From Nevskia sp. (lineage in GTDB: Bacteria; Pseudomonadota; Gammaproteobacteria; Nevskiales; Nevskiaceae), in contig JAKFUK010000001.1 of assembly GCA_021732745.1 (NCBI GenBank), positions 1,190,931-1,254,930 of the forward strand: a DNA stretch of 64,000 nucleotides, written 5' to 3'. Position numbers and translations under genes: made by a program. Below are positions 25,520 through 34,622 of the stretch, one piece after another (position 1 is the stretch's first letter; the number at the start of each line of letters is the position of its first letter). The notes below the pieces were generated by a model that ran no database searches, was not told the DNA's origin, and worked only from the letters and a program-made list of their open reading frames with translations.

Positions 25520-26710
25520 TCAGGGCGCGGTAACCGGCCTCGAATAGGCCGACAACTGTCGCCACAGCTCGAGCGTGGCGTCGATATCCAGCGTGGTTTC
25601 GCCCAGCGCCAGCGTGTAACTCGCGTATTGCGTGCCCGGCCAGGTGTGACCGCCGTTATTGACGGTGTAGAGCGCCACGGTGCTGTCGACGCAGCGGTTG
25701 TAGCGGGTCACGGTGACCGTGGCGTTGTCGTTCCTGACCAGATCCGGCAGGGCGACGGTGCTGGTGTCGTTCTCGGCGCACTGGTTCTTTTCCGCCCAGA
25801 ACGCAGCCGTGGCGACGGCACCGCGCAAGGTCGGAAAGCCCGCGTAGAAGGTGACCAGATCCGAGGTGCCGTTGAACATCAGCACCGGCAGCCGCTGCGG
25901 GCCGCCGCAGCGGCTGGCCAGGGTGTCGCGCAGAGTGGTGGCAACGAGGGCGATACCGGCGAGCAGCGCCGGCCGCTCGCAGGCCAGGCGCTCGGCCATG
26001 AAGCCGCCATTCGAATACCCCGCGACATAAACGCGCGCGGCGTCCAGCGCATTCGCCGACAACTCGCGCGCCATCAGGGCATTGAGGAAGCCGACATCGT
26101 CGGCACCGCCCGCCAATGGATCGTCAGCCCAGGAATTGCCATTCGCTTCCGGCACGTACACCCAGACGCCGTAATCGGCGGCCAGCCGTCCTGCCAGGGT
26201 CAGATTGACCATGCGGCCGGGCGCAAGACCACGCGGATGCAAGAGCAGCAGCACCGGCGCACCGGCCGGCGCGCCGATCGGGCGGACGCCGACATAGCGG
26301 CGCGTGTCGCCATCCCAGGCCAGGGTGCCGCTGAAGGTTTCGGTGCCCGGCGTCGGGGTGATCTCGCCGCTCACCTGCAACAGCAGGCCGGTGAGATTGC
26401 CGGTGAATTCCCCGAGCGTGCCGCTGAGCGCGCCGCCCAGATCGCCGAGCGCGCCGTCCAACGCGCCACCGATGTCGCCCAGCGCGCCGCCAAGCCCACC
26501 AAGCAGGCCACCGAGCGCGGCCGGCCGCACTTGCGGGGCGGTGCTGGCAGCGGCGAGCGACGGTGGATTGGCCTGAACCCGGAGCGCGGCTGCGGTGGCT
26601 TCAAGCCTCGGCGCGATGGCCTGGGTGATGGCCGGCGTCAGGATCAGCAGCAGTCCGGCGAAGAGCGTGCAGGCATCGTGCACGCGGCGGGAAATGAAAC
26701 GGTGCGTCAT
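25520..26710 (-). CDS. Secreted PHB depolymerase/LpqC-type esterase
   Basis: 396-residue exported esterase. The ATG at 26710 gives a signal peptide (hydrophobic ALFAG-LLLILTP-type core, residues 15-30). A roughly 45-residue Gly/Leu/Ala segment of iterated GDLGGAL-like heptads (about residues 62-108) precedes the catalytic domain. Seen there: LLLHPRG (oxyanion), AGYSNGGFMAE (nucleophile Ser), FNGTSDLVTFY (Asp) and NNGGHTWPG (His), as in polyhydroxybutyrate depolymerase/feruloyl-esterase-like LpqC proteins. The Gly-rich insert is unusual and may mediate membrane or polymer-granule contact (inference). Confidence 0.82.
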   Translation of the reverse strand: MTHRFISRRVHDACTLFAGLLLILTPAITQAIAPRLEATAAALRVQANPPSLAAASTAPQVRPAALGGLLGGLGGALGDIGGALDGALGDLGGALSGTLGEFTGNLTGLLLQVSGEITPTPGTETFSGTLAWDGDTRRYVGVRPIGAPAGAPVLLLLHPRGLAPGRMVNLTLAGRLAADYGVWVYVPEANGNSWADDPLAGGADDVGFLNALMARELSANALDAARVYVAGYSNGGFMAERLACERPALLAGIALVATTLRDTLASRCGGPQRLPVLMFNGTSDLVTFYAGFPTLRGAVATAAFWAEKNQCAENDTSTVALPDLVRNDNATVTVTRYNRCVDSTVALYTVNNGGHTWPGTQYASYTLALGETTLDIDATLELWRQLSAYSRPVTAP

Positions 26711-26854
26711 TCGGGCAAGTCCGTGGAAGCCCGCAGGGACGCGGGTCAGGGCGGCGACATTGCCACGAATGTCAAGCCTTGAAAAATAAATCTTCGACAA
26801 TGCAAGTGATCAAAATCCACCCTGTCGCGGCCGGACCCCGATACATCGGCCTGT

Positions 26855-28024
26855 TCAGCCCAGGTGGTCGTAGACGATCCGCTCGAAGCGGTCGCACATG
26901 GCGCGCACCGGCGCGTCCCAGAACGGCATGATCTGGGTGGCGATCACCACGGTGACGCCGGTCTTGCGGTCGATCCAGTAGTAAGCGTTCGGCAGCCCGG
27001 CCCAGGCCATGGTGCCAGGCGCGCGGCCTTCCGGCGTGGCCTGCACGTTGAGGATGAAGCTCAGGCCCCACTTCAGGTCGATGCCGGGATGCAGGTGGCA
27101 GTCGTTGGACAACTGCGGCATGGCTGTCTTGAACGCGCCGATCTCGATGTCGCCGATGTGGTTCTGGCCCATCAGCTCGACCGTGGTCGCGGCCAGAATG
27201 CGGTTGCCGTCGAGCGTGCCGCCGTTGAGGATGGCCCGGCAAAAGCGCAAGTAGTGCGGCAACTGGCCGGCCAGCGCATGGCCGCCCATATCGAAATCGG
27301 CGTCTGCCGGAATGCCGAAAGGAATGGTGATCAAGCTGCCGTCCGGCAGGCGCGCGTGCATGGCGCTGGCGCGGGCCAGTTGTTCGGCGCTGGCCTGGAA
27401 AGTGACATCGCTCATGCCCAGCGGCGCAAAGATGTGCTTCGCCATGTAGTCGCGCAGGCGCAGGCCACTGGCCGCTTCGACCATGCGCCCGGCCCAGTCG
27501 ATGCCGATCGAATACTCCCAGGCGGTACCCGGATCGCGAACCAGCGCGCGGTCCATGGTGGCGCGGCTGCCGCTGATGACATTCGGCTTGCCGGCTTGGG
27601 CAAGCTCGCGATCGGTATCGGCGTTGTAGATTTCGTAAGCGAAGCCGCTGGTGTGAGTCAGCAGGTTGCGAAGGGTGACGTCGCCCTTCGGCGGCCGCAG
27701 GATCGCCGCGCCGTTGGCGTCCCAGCCGCTGCGCACCTGAACGCTCGCCAGTTCCGGCAATACCCGGGCGGCTGGCGCGTCGAGATCGAGCTGACCCTGT
27801 TCGACCAGTTGCATGGCCGCCGCCGCCGTCACCGCCTTGGTCATCGACGCAAACCAGACGAAGGTGTCCATGGTCATCGGCGTGCTGCCGCCGGTGGCGC
27901 GAACACCGGCGCTGCCCTCGTAGATCACCCCATTGCGATCGGCGACGGTGGCGATGACGCCGGGAATGGCACCTTTTTCGGTGCTGCTGCCCAGCAGCGC
28001 GTCCAGGGCTTGGTTCAGGCTCAT
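26855..28024 (-). CDS. Beta-lactamase-fold serine hydrolase (EstB-like)
   Basis: 389-residue serine hydrolase of the class C beta-lactamase/family VIII esterase type. Seen: SMTK (SxxK nucleophile and base) near residue 75, WEYSIGID carrying the Tyr of the YxN/YSx motif, and WAG in the HxG/KTG position. The YS motif and WAG replacement are more like EstB esterases than true beta-lactamases. There is no convincing signal peptide, so it is probably cytoplasmic. The ATG at 28024 follows a strong GAGGAGA site. It shares orientation with the MFS gene upstream (103-bp gap). Confidence 0.86.
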   Translation of the reverse strand: MSLNQALDALLGSSTEKGAIPGVIATVADRNGVIYEGSAGVRATGGSTPMTMDTFVWFASMTKAVTAAAAMQLVEQGQLDLDAPAARVLPELASVQVRSGWDANGAAILRPPKGDVTLRNLLTHTSGFAYEIYNADTDRELAQAGKPNVISGSRATMDRALVRDPGTAWEYSIGIDWAGRMVEAASGLRLRDYMAKHIFAPLGMSDVTFQASAEQLARASAMHARLPDGSLITIPFGIPADADFDMGGHALAGQLPHYLRFCRAILNGGTLDGNRILAATTVELMGQNHIGDIEIGAFKTAMPQLSNDCHLHPGIDLKWGLSFILNVQATPEGRAPGTMAWAGLPNAYYWIDRKTGVTVVIATQIMPFWDAPVRAMCDRFERIVYDHLG

Positions 28025-28127
28025 CGGTGTTCTCCTCGAGTACTTTGTTGTCGTTTTGGCCGCAATCGGAGTATCGCGAGACGCCTCGCTGGTGAACAGC
28101 GGGGGCGAATCCCCGGATGCAGGACGA

Positions 28128-29429
28128 TCACGCCCGAGGCGGTACCCGGCCCGGCACCAGCAGGATCGTCGCCAGCCCGCCGGCAATCGAAATCCCGGCC
28201 ATCAAGCCCAGGCCGGCATCGAGCGAGCCGGTGACGGTCTTCATCCAGCCGATGATCGACGGGCTGACGAAGCCGCCGAGGATGCCGATCGAACTGATCA
28301 CCGCAATCCCGGCGGCGGCGGCTTCGCGGCTCAGATAGGTCGGCGGAATCGCCCAGAACACCACGCACGAGAACGAGAAGAAGGCCGAGGCGCACAGCAG
28401 CAGCATGGTCGGCCAGAAGGCACCGCCGACCAGGGTGGTCGCGTATAGCGCGCTGGTGCCCAGAAGCAAGGTGGTGGCGACATGCCAGCGGCGCTCCAGA
28501 AAGCGATCCGATGACCAGGAAACCAGCAGGATGCCGACGCCGCCGGCCGCGAACGGCAGCGCGCTCCACAGGCCGACCGCACCGAGCGAGCCGACATTCA
28601 GCGCCTTGATCATCGTCGGCAGCCAGAACGTGAAGGTGTAGACCGAGCAGGCGCAGCAAAAGTAGATGCCGCCCATCACGTAGGTACGGGCGTCGCGGAG
28701 TGCTGCGAAGGCGCTGGCGCGGCCGTGGCTCGCCACTTCGGAGCCGGTCTGGTCGCGGTCGCTGTCGAGCACCTTCTGCACCAGCGCTTTCTCGGACGCC
28801 GACAGCCAGGGCGCATCACCCGGCCGGTCGGACAGCAGCAGGTAGACCACGACGCCGAACAGCGCCGTCGGCAGGCCTTCGAGCACGAACAGCCATTGCC
28901 AGCCGGCATAACCGTGAACGCCGTCCATGCCGCTCAGGATCGCCCCGGAAATCGGCCCGCCGAGCACGCCGGTAACCGGAATGCCGAACAGGAACAGGCC
29001 GGTGACCCGACCGCGGCGGTGGCTGGGATACCACCAGCTCAGGTACAGAATCACGCCGGGGAAGAAGCCCGCTTCGAAGACACCGAGCAGCAGGCGCACG
29101 GTGTAGAACTGCCAAGGCTCGGCGACGAACATCGTTGCCGCCGAAGTCAGCCCCCAGAGCACCATGATCCGCAGGAAGGTCAGCCGCGCGCCGATCTTCT
29201 GCATCCACAGGTTGCTCGGCAGTTCGCAGAGGAAATAGCTCAGGAAAAAGATGCCGGCGCCGACGCCGTAGACAGCGTCCGAAAAGCCCAGCGACTGCTT
29301 CATCTGCAACTGCGCGTAGCCGACGTTGATGCGATCCAGAAACGCCAGCACGTAGGCGATCATGATCACCGGCACGATGCGCAGGTCGATCCTGCGGTAG
29401 ACGGCTTTCTCAGTGGCGGCGTCGATCAC
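28128..29429 (-). CDS. MFS transporter, anion:cation symporter type
   Basis: 433-residue MFS transporter with 12 predicted membrane helices. Seen: AFLDRINVGYAQLQM in helix 1 (the DR-N-G signature of the ACS/glucarate-phthalate permease group), SNLWMQKIGAR in the loop 2-3, and GFFPGVILYLSWWYP, all characteristic of sugar-acid or aromatic-acid symporters in the inner membrane. The substrate is unknown. The start is a GTG at 29429. It is followed on the same strand by the EstB-like hydrolase, so import and hydrolysis of the same compound is possible (inference). Confidence 0.9.
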   Translation of the reverse strand: MIDAATEKAVYRRIDLRIVPVIMIAYVLAFLDRINVGYAQLQMKQSLGFSDAVYGVGAGIFFLSYFLCELPSNLWMQKIGARLTFLRIMVLWGLTSAATMFVAEPWQFYTVRLLLGVFEAGFFPGVILYLSWWYPSHRRGRVTGLFLFGIPVTGVLGGPISGAILSGMDGVHGYAGWQWLFVLEGLPTALFGVVVYLLLSDRPGDAPWLSASEKALVQKVLDSDRDQTGSEVASHGRASAFAALRDARTYVMGGIYFCCACSVYTFTFWLPTMIKALNVGSLGAVGLWSALPFAAGGVGILLVSWSSDRFLERRWHVATTLLLGTSALYATTLVGGAFWPTMLLLCASAFFSFSCVVFWAIPPTYLSREAAAAGIAVISSIGILGGFVSPSIIGWMKTVTGSLDAGLGLMAGISIAGGLATILLVPGRVPPRA

Positions 29430-29494
29430 GGTGCTGGTTGTCGTTCTTGTGGTGGCGGGATGTTACGCAAACGGCGGCTGGCAAAAAGCATGAA

Positions 29495-29612
29495 TCAAAA
29501 GTTCAGCGCAAAGGCGCAAAGAACGGCAAAGCGGAGAAAATCAAAGGCAAGGCAATCAAGGTTTTCTTTGCGTCCTTTCCTTTCCCTTTGCGCCTTTGCG
29601 TTGAACTTTTGA
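29495..29612. repeat. Family B palindromic repeat, copy B1
   Basis: The 27-base arms at 29495-29521 (TCAAAAGTTCAGCGCAAAGG, continuing CGCAAAG) and 29586-29612 are reverse complements with one mismatch; inner GCAAAG/CTTTGC words pair again. It lies in the divergent gap between the MFS gene and the phosphatase-like gene. Family B copies also occur at 32108, 35518 and 42689. Confidence 0.9.
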
Positions 29613-29694
29613 TGTTGCTGTTCCGAGTTCCCCAGAAGCCACGCTCGCGCGCTTACACTTTCGACCCCATTCCCCGCACGCCCCAAGGATTGCC

Positions 29695-30141
29695 ATGACC
29701 GCTCCGACCCTGTTCAACGAACGCCGCCCTTCCGACACGATCTGGACCGCCGGTGCCGTGGCCCCCGAGCAGTTCGGCGATCTGAAGGCTGCCGGCGTGC
29801 AGCGCGTCATCAACCTGCGGCCGCGCGCCGAGCAGGGCGAGTTCGACGAATCCGCGACCGTCGCCGCCTGCGGCATGCAGTACGCCAACCTGCCGATCGC
29901 CGGCCCGCAGGATCTGACCCTGGCCAACGTCAAGGCTTTCGATGCGCTGATGGCGGAAGCTGGCGACGACAGCACCGTGGTCCATTGCGCGAGCAACAAC
30001 CGGGTCGGCGCGCTGTTCGCGCTCCGGGCCGCCTGGATCAAGGGTGTGTCGACCGACGAAGCGCTGGCCATCGGCCGCGCCCACGGCCTGCTGGCGATGG
30101 AGCCGGCGGTTGCGGCACTGCTGGCGCAGGGGCCGGCCTGA
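29695..30141 (+). CDS. DUF442-type dual-specificity phosphatase-like protein
   Basis: 148-residue protein of the beta-lactamase-hydrolase-like/DUF442 family, a cysteine phosphatase fold. Seen: TAGAVAPEQFGDLKAAGVQR, VINLRPRAEQGEFDE and the P-loop VHCASNNRVGAL, with Cys and Arg in the CX5R spacing. The family includes the domain fused to Blh/SQR-type sulfide enzymes; the substrate is unknown. It starts with ATG. The radical SAM gene begins 36 bp downstream on the same strand, suggesting an operon. Confidence 0.86.
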   Translation: MTAPTLFNERRPSDTIWTAGAVAPEQFGDLKAAGVQRVINLRPRAEQGEFDESATVAACGMQYANLPIAGPQDLTLANVKAFDALMAEAGDDSTVVHCASNNRVGALFALRAAWIKGVSTDEALAIGRAHGLLAMEPAVAALLAQGPA

Positions 30142-30176
30142 ACCGCGAGACGCTCGCTGTGACGGCGGGATCGGCG

Positions 30177-32078
30177 ATGCAGGCACCGCGCGTGCTGTCG
30201 CTGATCCCGCCGATGACTCAGCTGAACACGCCGTATCCGTCGACCGCCTATCTGACTGGCTTCCTGCGCAGTCGCGGTGTCGACGCGGTGCAGGACGATC
30301 TGGCGCTGGCGCTGGTGCTCAAGCTGTTCAGCCGCGACGGGCTGGCGGCGATCAAGGCGGCAGTCGATGCGCTGCCGCCTTCAAAGCACAGCGATCCGGT
30401 GGCCTCGTTCGCCGCTCAGCACGATCGTTATGCGGCCACCATCGAACCGGTGATCGCCTTCCTCCAAGGCCAGGATTCCACGCTCGCCAGCCGCATCGTC
30501 ACCCGCCGCTTCCTGCCGGAAGGGCCGCGCTTCGCGAGCCTCGATGTCTATGTCGACGACGACGGCGGCGATCCGCTGGCCTGGGCCTTCGGCGCGCTCG
30601 GCATTCACGACCGCGCCCGGCATCTGGCCACGCTCTATCTCAACGATCTCGCCGACGTGCTGCGCGACGCTGTCGATCCGCGCTTCGAGTTCGTGCGCTA
30701 TGCCGAAAAGCTCGCTGCCAGCCAGCCGAGTTTCGATGGTCTGGCCGCAGCACTCGCGGCACCGCGCAATCGGGTCGACGACACGCTGCACGCGCTGACC
30801 TTGGCGACCCTCGAAAAGCACCAGCCGCAGCTCGTGCTGCTGTCGGTCCCGTTCCCCGGCGCGGTTTACGCCGCCTTGCGGATCGCGCAGACGATCAAAG
30901 CGCGCGACGCCAGCATCGTCATCGTGCTCGGCGGCGGCTACGTCAACACCGAACTGCGCGCACTGGCCGAGTCGCGCGTCTTCGATTTCGTCGACTACGT
31001 GACCCTGGATGCTGGCGAACGGCCGCTGCTGGCGCTGCTCGATCATCTGGCGGGCGGGCGCGGTCACGACAAGTTGTGCCGCACGTTCAGGCGCGACGAG
31101 ACCGGCCGGGTTTGCTACGAAAACGACTGCGGCGAGCCGGACATCGCGTTCAACGACGTCGGCACGCCGACCTGGGACGGCCTGCCGATCCGCCGCTACC
31201 TGTCGCTGCTCGACATGCTCAATCCGATGCACCGGCTGTGGTCGGACGGCCGCTGGAACAAGCTGACCGTGGCGCATGGCTGCTACTGGAAGAAGTGCAG
31301 CTTCTGCGACATCTCGCTGGACTACATCTCGCGCTATGACGCGGCCAGCGCCACAACGCTGGTCGACCGCATCGAAGCGATCATTGCCGAGACCGGCCAG
31401 ACCGGCTTCCACTTCGTCGACGAAGCCGCGCCGCCGAAAGTGCTGAAGGCGTTGGCGCTGGAACTGATCCGGCGCGGGGTGTCGATCTCCTGGTGGGGCA
31501 ACATCCGCTTCGAGAAATCCTTCAACCCGGAGCTGTGCCAGTTGCTCGCCGACAGCGGCTGCATCGCGATTTCCGGCGGGCTCGAAGTGGCGTCAGACCG
31601 GCTGCTCGATCTGATGAAGAAGGGTGTGTCGGTGGCGCAAGTCGCGCGGGTCACGCAGGCGTTCAGCGAGGCCGGGATTCTGGTTCACGCCTACCTCATG
31701 TACGGCTTCCCGACCCAGACCGTGCAGGACACCGTCGATGCGCTCGAATACGTGCGCCAGCTATTCGAGGAAGGCTGCCTGCAATCCGGCTACTTCCACC
31801 GCTTCACCTGCACCGTGCACTCGCCGGTCGGCCTGAATCCGACGGAATACGGCGTGACCCTGGAACCGCTGCCGGACGGCGGCTTCGCTCGCAACGACAT
31901 CAATTTCATCGACCCGACCGGGGTTGATCACGACACGCTCGGCGTCAGTCTGAACAAGGCGCTCTACAACTACATGCACGGCATCGGGCTCGATACCAAT
32001 GTGCAGCGCTGGTTTCTGTCCCAGGTGCCGAAGACGCGAGTGCCGAAGCGTTTCATTGCGAGCGCGCTGAACGGCTGA
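30177..32078 (+). CDS. B12-binding-domain radical SAM protein
   Basis: 633-residue radical SAM enzyme with an N-terminal cobalamin-binding-like Rossmann domain (LLSVPFPGAVYAALRIAQTI and IVLGGGYVNTEL, up to about residue 270). The core cluster motif CYWKKCSFC is at residues 369-377, a CX4CX2C spacing rather than the canonical CX3CX2C, known in some B12-type members. Downstream come EAAPPKVLKALALELI, ISGGLEVASDRLL and a TIM-barrel end. The N-terminal IPPMTQLNTPYPSTAYLTGF is the usual entry of this group. The reaction is unknown. The ATG at 30177 is chosen because upstream open frame overlaps the phosphatase gene. Confidence 0.85.
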   Translation: MQAPRVLSLIPPMTQLNTPYPSTAYLTGFLRSRGVDAVQDDLALALVLKLFSRDGLAAIKAAVDALPPSKHSDPVASFAAQHDRYAATIEPVIAFLQGQDSTLASRIVTRRFLPEGPRFASLDVYVDDDGGDPLAWAFGALGIHDRARHLATLYLNDLADVLRDAVDPRFEFVRYAEKLAASQPSFDGLAAALAAPRNRVDDTLHALTLATLEKHQPQLVLLSVPFPGAVYAALRIAQTIKARDASIVIVLGGGYVNTELRALAESRVFDFVDYVTLDAGERPLLALLDHLAGGRGHDKLCRTFRRDETGRVCYENDCGEPDIAFNDVGTPTWDGLPIRRYLSLLDMLNPMHRLWSDGRWNKLTVAHGCYWKKCSFCDISLDYISRYDAASATTLVDRIEAIIAETGQTGFHFVDEAAPPKVLKALALELIRRGVSISWWGNIRFEKSFNPELCQLLADSGCIAISGGLEVASDRLLDLMKKGVSVAQVARVTQAFSEAGILVHAYLMYGFPTQTVQDTVDALEYVRQLFEEGCLQSGYFHRFTCTVHSPVGLNPTEYGVTLEPLPDGGFARNDINFIDPTGVDHDTLGVSLNKALYNYMHGIGLDTNVQRWFLSQVPKTRVPKRFIASALNG

Positions 32079-32107
32079 AGGCTGCAAAACGAAAGCTGGC
32101 GTGAAAC

Positions 32108-32228
32108 AGTTAAACGCAAAGGCGCAAAGGATAAAGAAAGGACGCAAAGAAAAGCCCGGGATCCTCGTTTCTTCGCTTTTCTTTGCGTCCTTTGCTTCAC
32201 CTTTTCCTTTGCGCCTTTGCGTTTAACT
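32108..32228. repeat. Family B palindromic repeat, copy B2
   Basis: Arms AGTTAAACGCAAAGGCGCAA (from 32108, continuing AGGA) and TCCTTTGCGCCTTTGCG (continuing TTTAACT, ending 32228) form a perfect 24-bp pair. A second inner pair uses GGACGCAAAGAAAAG and CTTTTCTTTGCGTCC. It lies between the convergent ends of the radical SAM gene and the outer-membrane protein gene. Confidence 0.92.
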
Positions 32229-32265
32229 TCTCTTGGCTTTCGCTTTCGGTGCCATCCCGATCTTC

Positions 32266-32299
32266 AAAAAAAAGCCGCCGGATCGCCCCGGCGGCCTTG
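32266..32299 (-). terminator. Intrinsic terminator of the outer-membrane protein gene
   Basis: On the minus strand, an 8-bp perfect stem GCCGCCGG/CCGGCGGC (32274-32281 with 32288-32295) is followed by a run of eight T. It lies 23 bases after the stop codon of the outer-membrane protein gene. The A-run on the other side makes it weakly bidirectional. Confidence 0.85.
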
Positions 32300-32321
32300 C
32301 TGCATCCGCGACCCGGATGCC

Positions 32322-33029
32322 TCAGTTGGAAACCGGCACCACCTTCACCGGCTGCACCGGACGCTGCACCGGATGGCTGTCGGCCAGCGCTGAGCCGAAG
32401 CTTACGCGCAGGCTCAAGCCGACGAAATGGCTCTGGTACTTGAATGAGCCCGCCAGCGTGAGGTCTTCGACCGCGTAGTTGTAGTTGGTGCGATCGAAGG
32501 CCCCGACATAGCGGTAGTCGACGCCCAGCATCAGGCGCTTGCCGACGGGAATGCCGAATCCGGTGCCGACCGAGTAGACCGGCGTGCCGTCGTCGTCCTC
32601 GCCGAAGAGCCCTGCGTCCAGGCGAACCTGGGCGTAGCCGCCGCCGCCGCCGAGATAGAAGAAGTAGCCGTTGCGCGAAAAGTTGTAGTACAGGCTGGCG
32701 GTGCCTTGCGCAGTCTCGGTCCGGGCGTCGGAATCGGAGACTTCGGCGCGGCGATAGCCCAGCTCCAGTTCCGGACGCAGGCCGCTGGCGAAGGTATAGC
32801 CGGCGACGAACGAGCCGGCCGGGCCGGTCTCGAATTCGGCACGGTCGGTCGCGGTGCCGCCTTCGCCGTCGGCGAAGCGGACATTGGCATCCGGGTCCAG
32901 GGTGACGCCGCCGATGGCACCGAGGTAGAAGCCCTGATCGGCCTGGGCCGGCACGACGAACAGCGCGCCGCCCGCCAGCATGGTCGCAGCCGCGATGCGA
33001 ATGGGGGATGCCTTGACGCGATGAGTCAT
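32322..33029 (-). CDS. Outer-membrane beta-barrel protein (OmpA-like barrel)
   Basis: 235-residue exported protein. There is a clear signal peptide with cleavage after PAQA near residue 30. The mature part alternates polar and hydrophobic residues in eight or so strands (FYLGAIGGVTLDP, SFVAGYTFASGLRPELELGYRR, YFFYLGGGGGYAQVRL, LMLGVDYRYVG, FVGLSLRVSF), typical of an 8-stranded barrel. It ends in a Pro/Val-rich tail after the last strand, not in an aromatic residue. Possible roles are stability or adhesion; no specific homologue is recognised. It is a single-gene transcript with its own terminator. Confidence 0.85.
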   Translation of the reverse strand: MTHRVKASPIRIAAATMLAGGALFVVPAQADQGFYLGAIGGVTLDPDANVRFADGEGGTATDRAEFETGPAGSFVAGYTFASGLRPELELGYRRAEVSDSDARTETAQGTASLYYNFSRNGYFFYLGGGGGYAQVRLDAGLFGEDDDGTPVYSVGTGFGIPVGKRLMLGVDYRYVGAFDRTNYNYAVEDLTLAGSFKYQSHFVGLSLRVSFGSALADSHPVQRPVQPVKVVPVSN

Positions 33030-33195
33030 GCCAGCTTCTCCTTGAGATCTGTATCGGTGGTTTTGCCGCGCAGCATGCCGCTGCGCCCGCGCAGTATCGT
33101 GAAATTCCTCACTTCCCGAAAGCCGTGCGCGGCAGCCACTTGCGTCGCCGGATCGCTTCCGCTTTCCTTGTCCCCCTCATGAACGGCCGCCCCCA

Positions 33196-33822
33196 ATGAA
33201 AATCAACCGCATCTTCTGCATCGGCAAGAATTACGCGGAGCATGTCGAGGAAATGGCCCATCTCGGTTACCAGCCGGATGGCGAATGCGTGGTGTTCATG
33301 AAGCCGCCGTCGGCGGTGGTGCAACTGGGCGATCCGATCCCGCTGCCGAAAGGCCGGGGCGGCGTTCATCACGAAGCCGAACTGGTGGTGATGCTGACCG
33401 GCGGCGGCGCCGATATTCCGGTCGAGGAGGCGCTGGCCTCGGTCGCCGGCATCACGCTCGGGCTCGATCTGACCCTGCGCGACCTGCAAACCGAACTCAA
33501 GAACAAGGGCAAGCCCTGGGAGCTGTCGAAGTCCTTCGACGGCTCGGCCCCGCTGGGCGATTTCAAGCCGTTTCTGGAGCAGGACCTGCAATCGCTGGAG
33601 TTCACGCTGCACGTCAATGGCGCGCTGCGCCAGCACGGCAAGACCTCCGCGATGCTCTACCCGGTGGCGCAGCAGATCGCCATCCTGAGCCAGAGCTGGG
33701 CGCTGGAGCCGGGCGACATCATCTTCACCGGCACCCCGAAAGGCGTGGCCGAACTGAAGCCCGGCGATGTCTGTGTGCTCGAATCGGCGGCGATCGGCCG
33801 CTTCGAGTGGCGCTGCGCGTGA
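33196..33822 (+). CDS. Fumarylacetoacetate hydrolase-family enzyme
   Basis: 208-residue single-domain FAH-family protein of the acylpyruvase/FAHD1 type. Seen: IFCIGKNYAEHVEEM near the N-terminus, FMKPPSAVV, HHEAELVVML (metal-binding Glu pair) and the C-terminal GDIIFTGTPKGVAELKPGD. It hydrolyses or decarboxylates a beta-keto or acylpyruvate acid in the cytoplasm using a divalent metal. The length fits the small subgroup. The following gene starts inside its stop codon (GTGA), so the two are co-translated. Confidence 0.92.
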   Translation: MKINRIFCIGKNYAEHVEEMAHLGYQPDGECVVFMKPPSAVVQLGDPIPLPKGRGGVHHEAELVVMLTGGGADIPVEEALASVAGITLGLDLTLRDLQTELKNKGKPWELSKSFDGSAPLGDFKPFLEQDLQSLEFTLHVNGALRQHGKTSAMLYPVAQQIAILSQSWALEPGDIIFTGTPKGVAELKPGDVCVLESAAIGRFEWRCA

Positions 33823-34622
33823 ATCCAGCCGCTGCGCTGATCGAAGCGATCCACGACGCACTCGGCGAGCGCGATCCGGCGGCCAAGGTGGCGCGGGTGG
33901 CCTTGCTCGACGCCTCGGGCATCACCGGCATCGGTGCCCTGCCCGCGCCGATCTGGCCGGATAAGACAATCCCCGGTCGTCCGGAAAAGCCGGCCCTGAT
34001 CCGCCCGCGCGACGTGCCGACGCGCGGCCTCGGCACCGTCGCCGGCCGGGCGGCGCTGATCCACGCGGTGGCGCACATCGAGTTCAACGCGATCAATCTG
34101 GCGCTCGACGCCGCCTGGCGCTTTCGCGGTCTGCCGGACGACTACTACGCCGACTGGCTGTCGGTAGCCCGTGACGAGGCGCGGCACTTCGCGATGCTGC
34201 GCGCCCGGCTGCAGGCGCTGGGCGTCGACTACGGCGACCTGCCGGCCCACAACGGCCTCTGGGAAGCCGCCGAAAAAACCGCCGATGACGTGCTCGCCCG
34301 CATGTGCTGCGTGCCGCGCGTGCTGGAAGCACGCGGGCTCGACGTGACGCCGGGCATCATTCGCCGGCTGACCGAGATCGGCGATCCGGAAACCGTCGCC
34401 ATTCTCGACGTGATCCTTGCCGAGGAAGTCGGCCATGTGCGCATCGGCAGCCACTGGTACGCCTGGCTGTGCGCGCAGCGCGGTGTCGATCCGCTGGCGA
34501 CCTCGCAGCGCCTGCTCGCCGAGCAGGGCATGAACATCCGGCCGCCGATCAACGAAACCGCCCGCCGCGCAGCCGGCTTCGGCGAGGAAGAACTGCGCCT
34601 GCTGCTGCTCAGCAGCCCGTAG
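33819..34622 (+). CDS. DUF455 ferritin-like protein
   Basis: 267-residue helical protein of the DUF455/ferritin-like family. Possible di-metal ligands are seen as AHIEFNAINLALD, VARDEARHFAML and LAEEVGHVRIG (Glu and ExxH-type pairs). The family is related to diiron hydroxylases such as MiaE, but its substrate is unknown. The GTG start overlaps the FAH-family stop by four bases. The terminal TAG belongs to palindrome E1, so the repeat supplies the stop codon. Confidence 0.85.
   Translation: MNPAAALIEAIHDALGERDPAAKVARVALLDASGITGIGALPAPIWPDKTIPGRPEKPALIRPRDVPTRGLGTVAGRAALIHAVAHIEFNAINLALDAAWRFRGLPDDYYADWLSVARDEARHFAMLRARLQALGVDYGDLPAHNGLWEAAEKTADDVLARMCCVPRVLEARGLDVTPGIIRRLTEIGDPETVAILDVILAEEVGHVRIGSHWYAWLCAQRGVDPLATSQRLLAEQGMNIRPPINETARRAAGFGEEELRLLLLSSP

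Noticed and set aside
33030..33195. Gap between the outer-membrane protein gene and the FAH-family gene
   Set aside because: Searched for a small gene, RNA or clear promoter; nothing convincing beyond weak hexamer matches.
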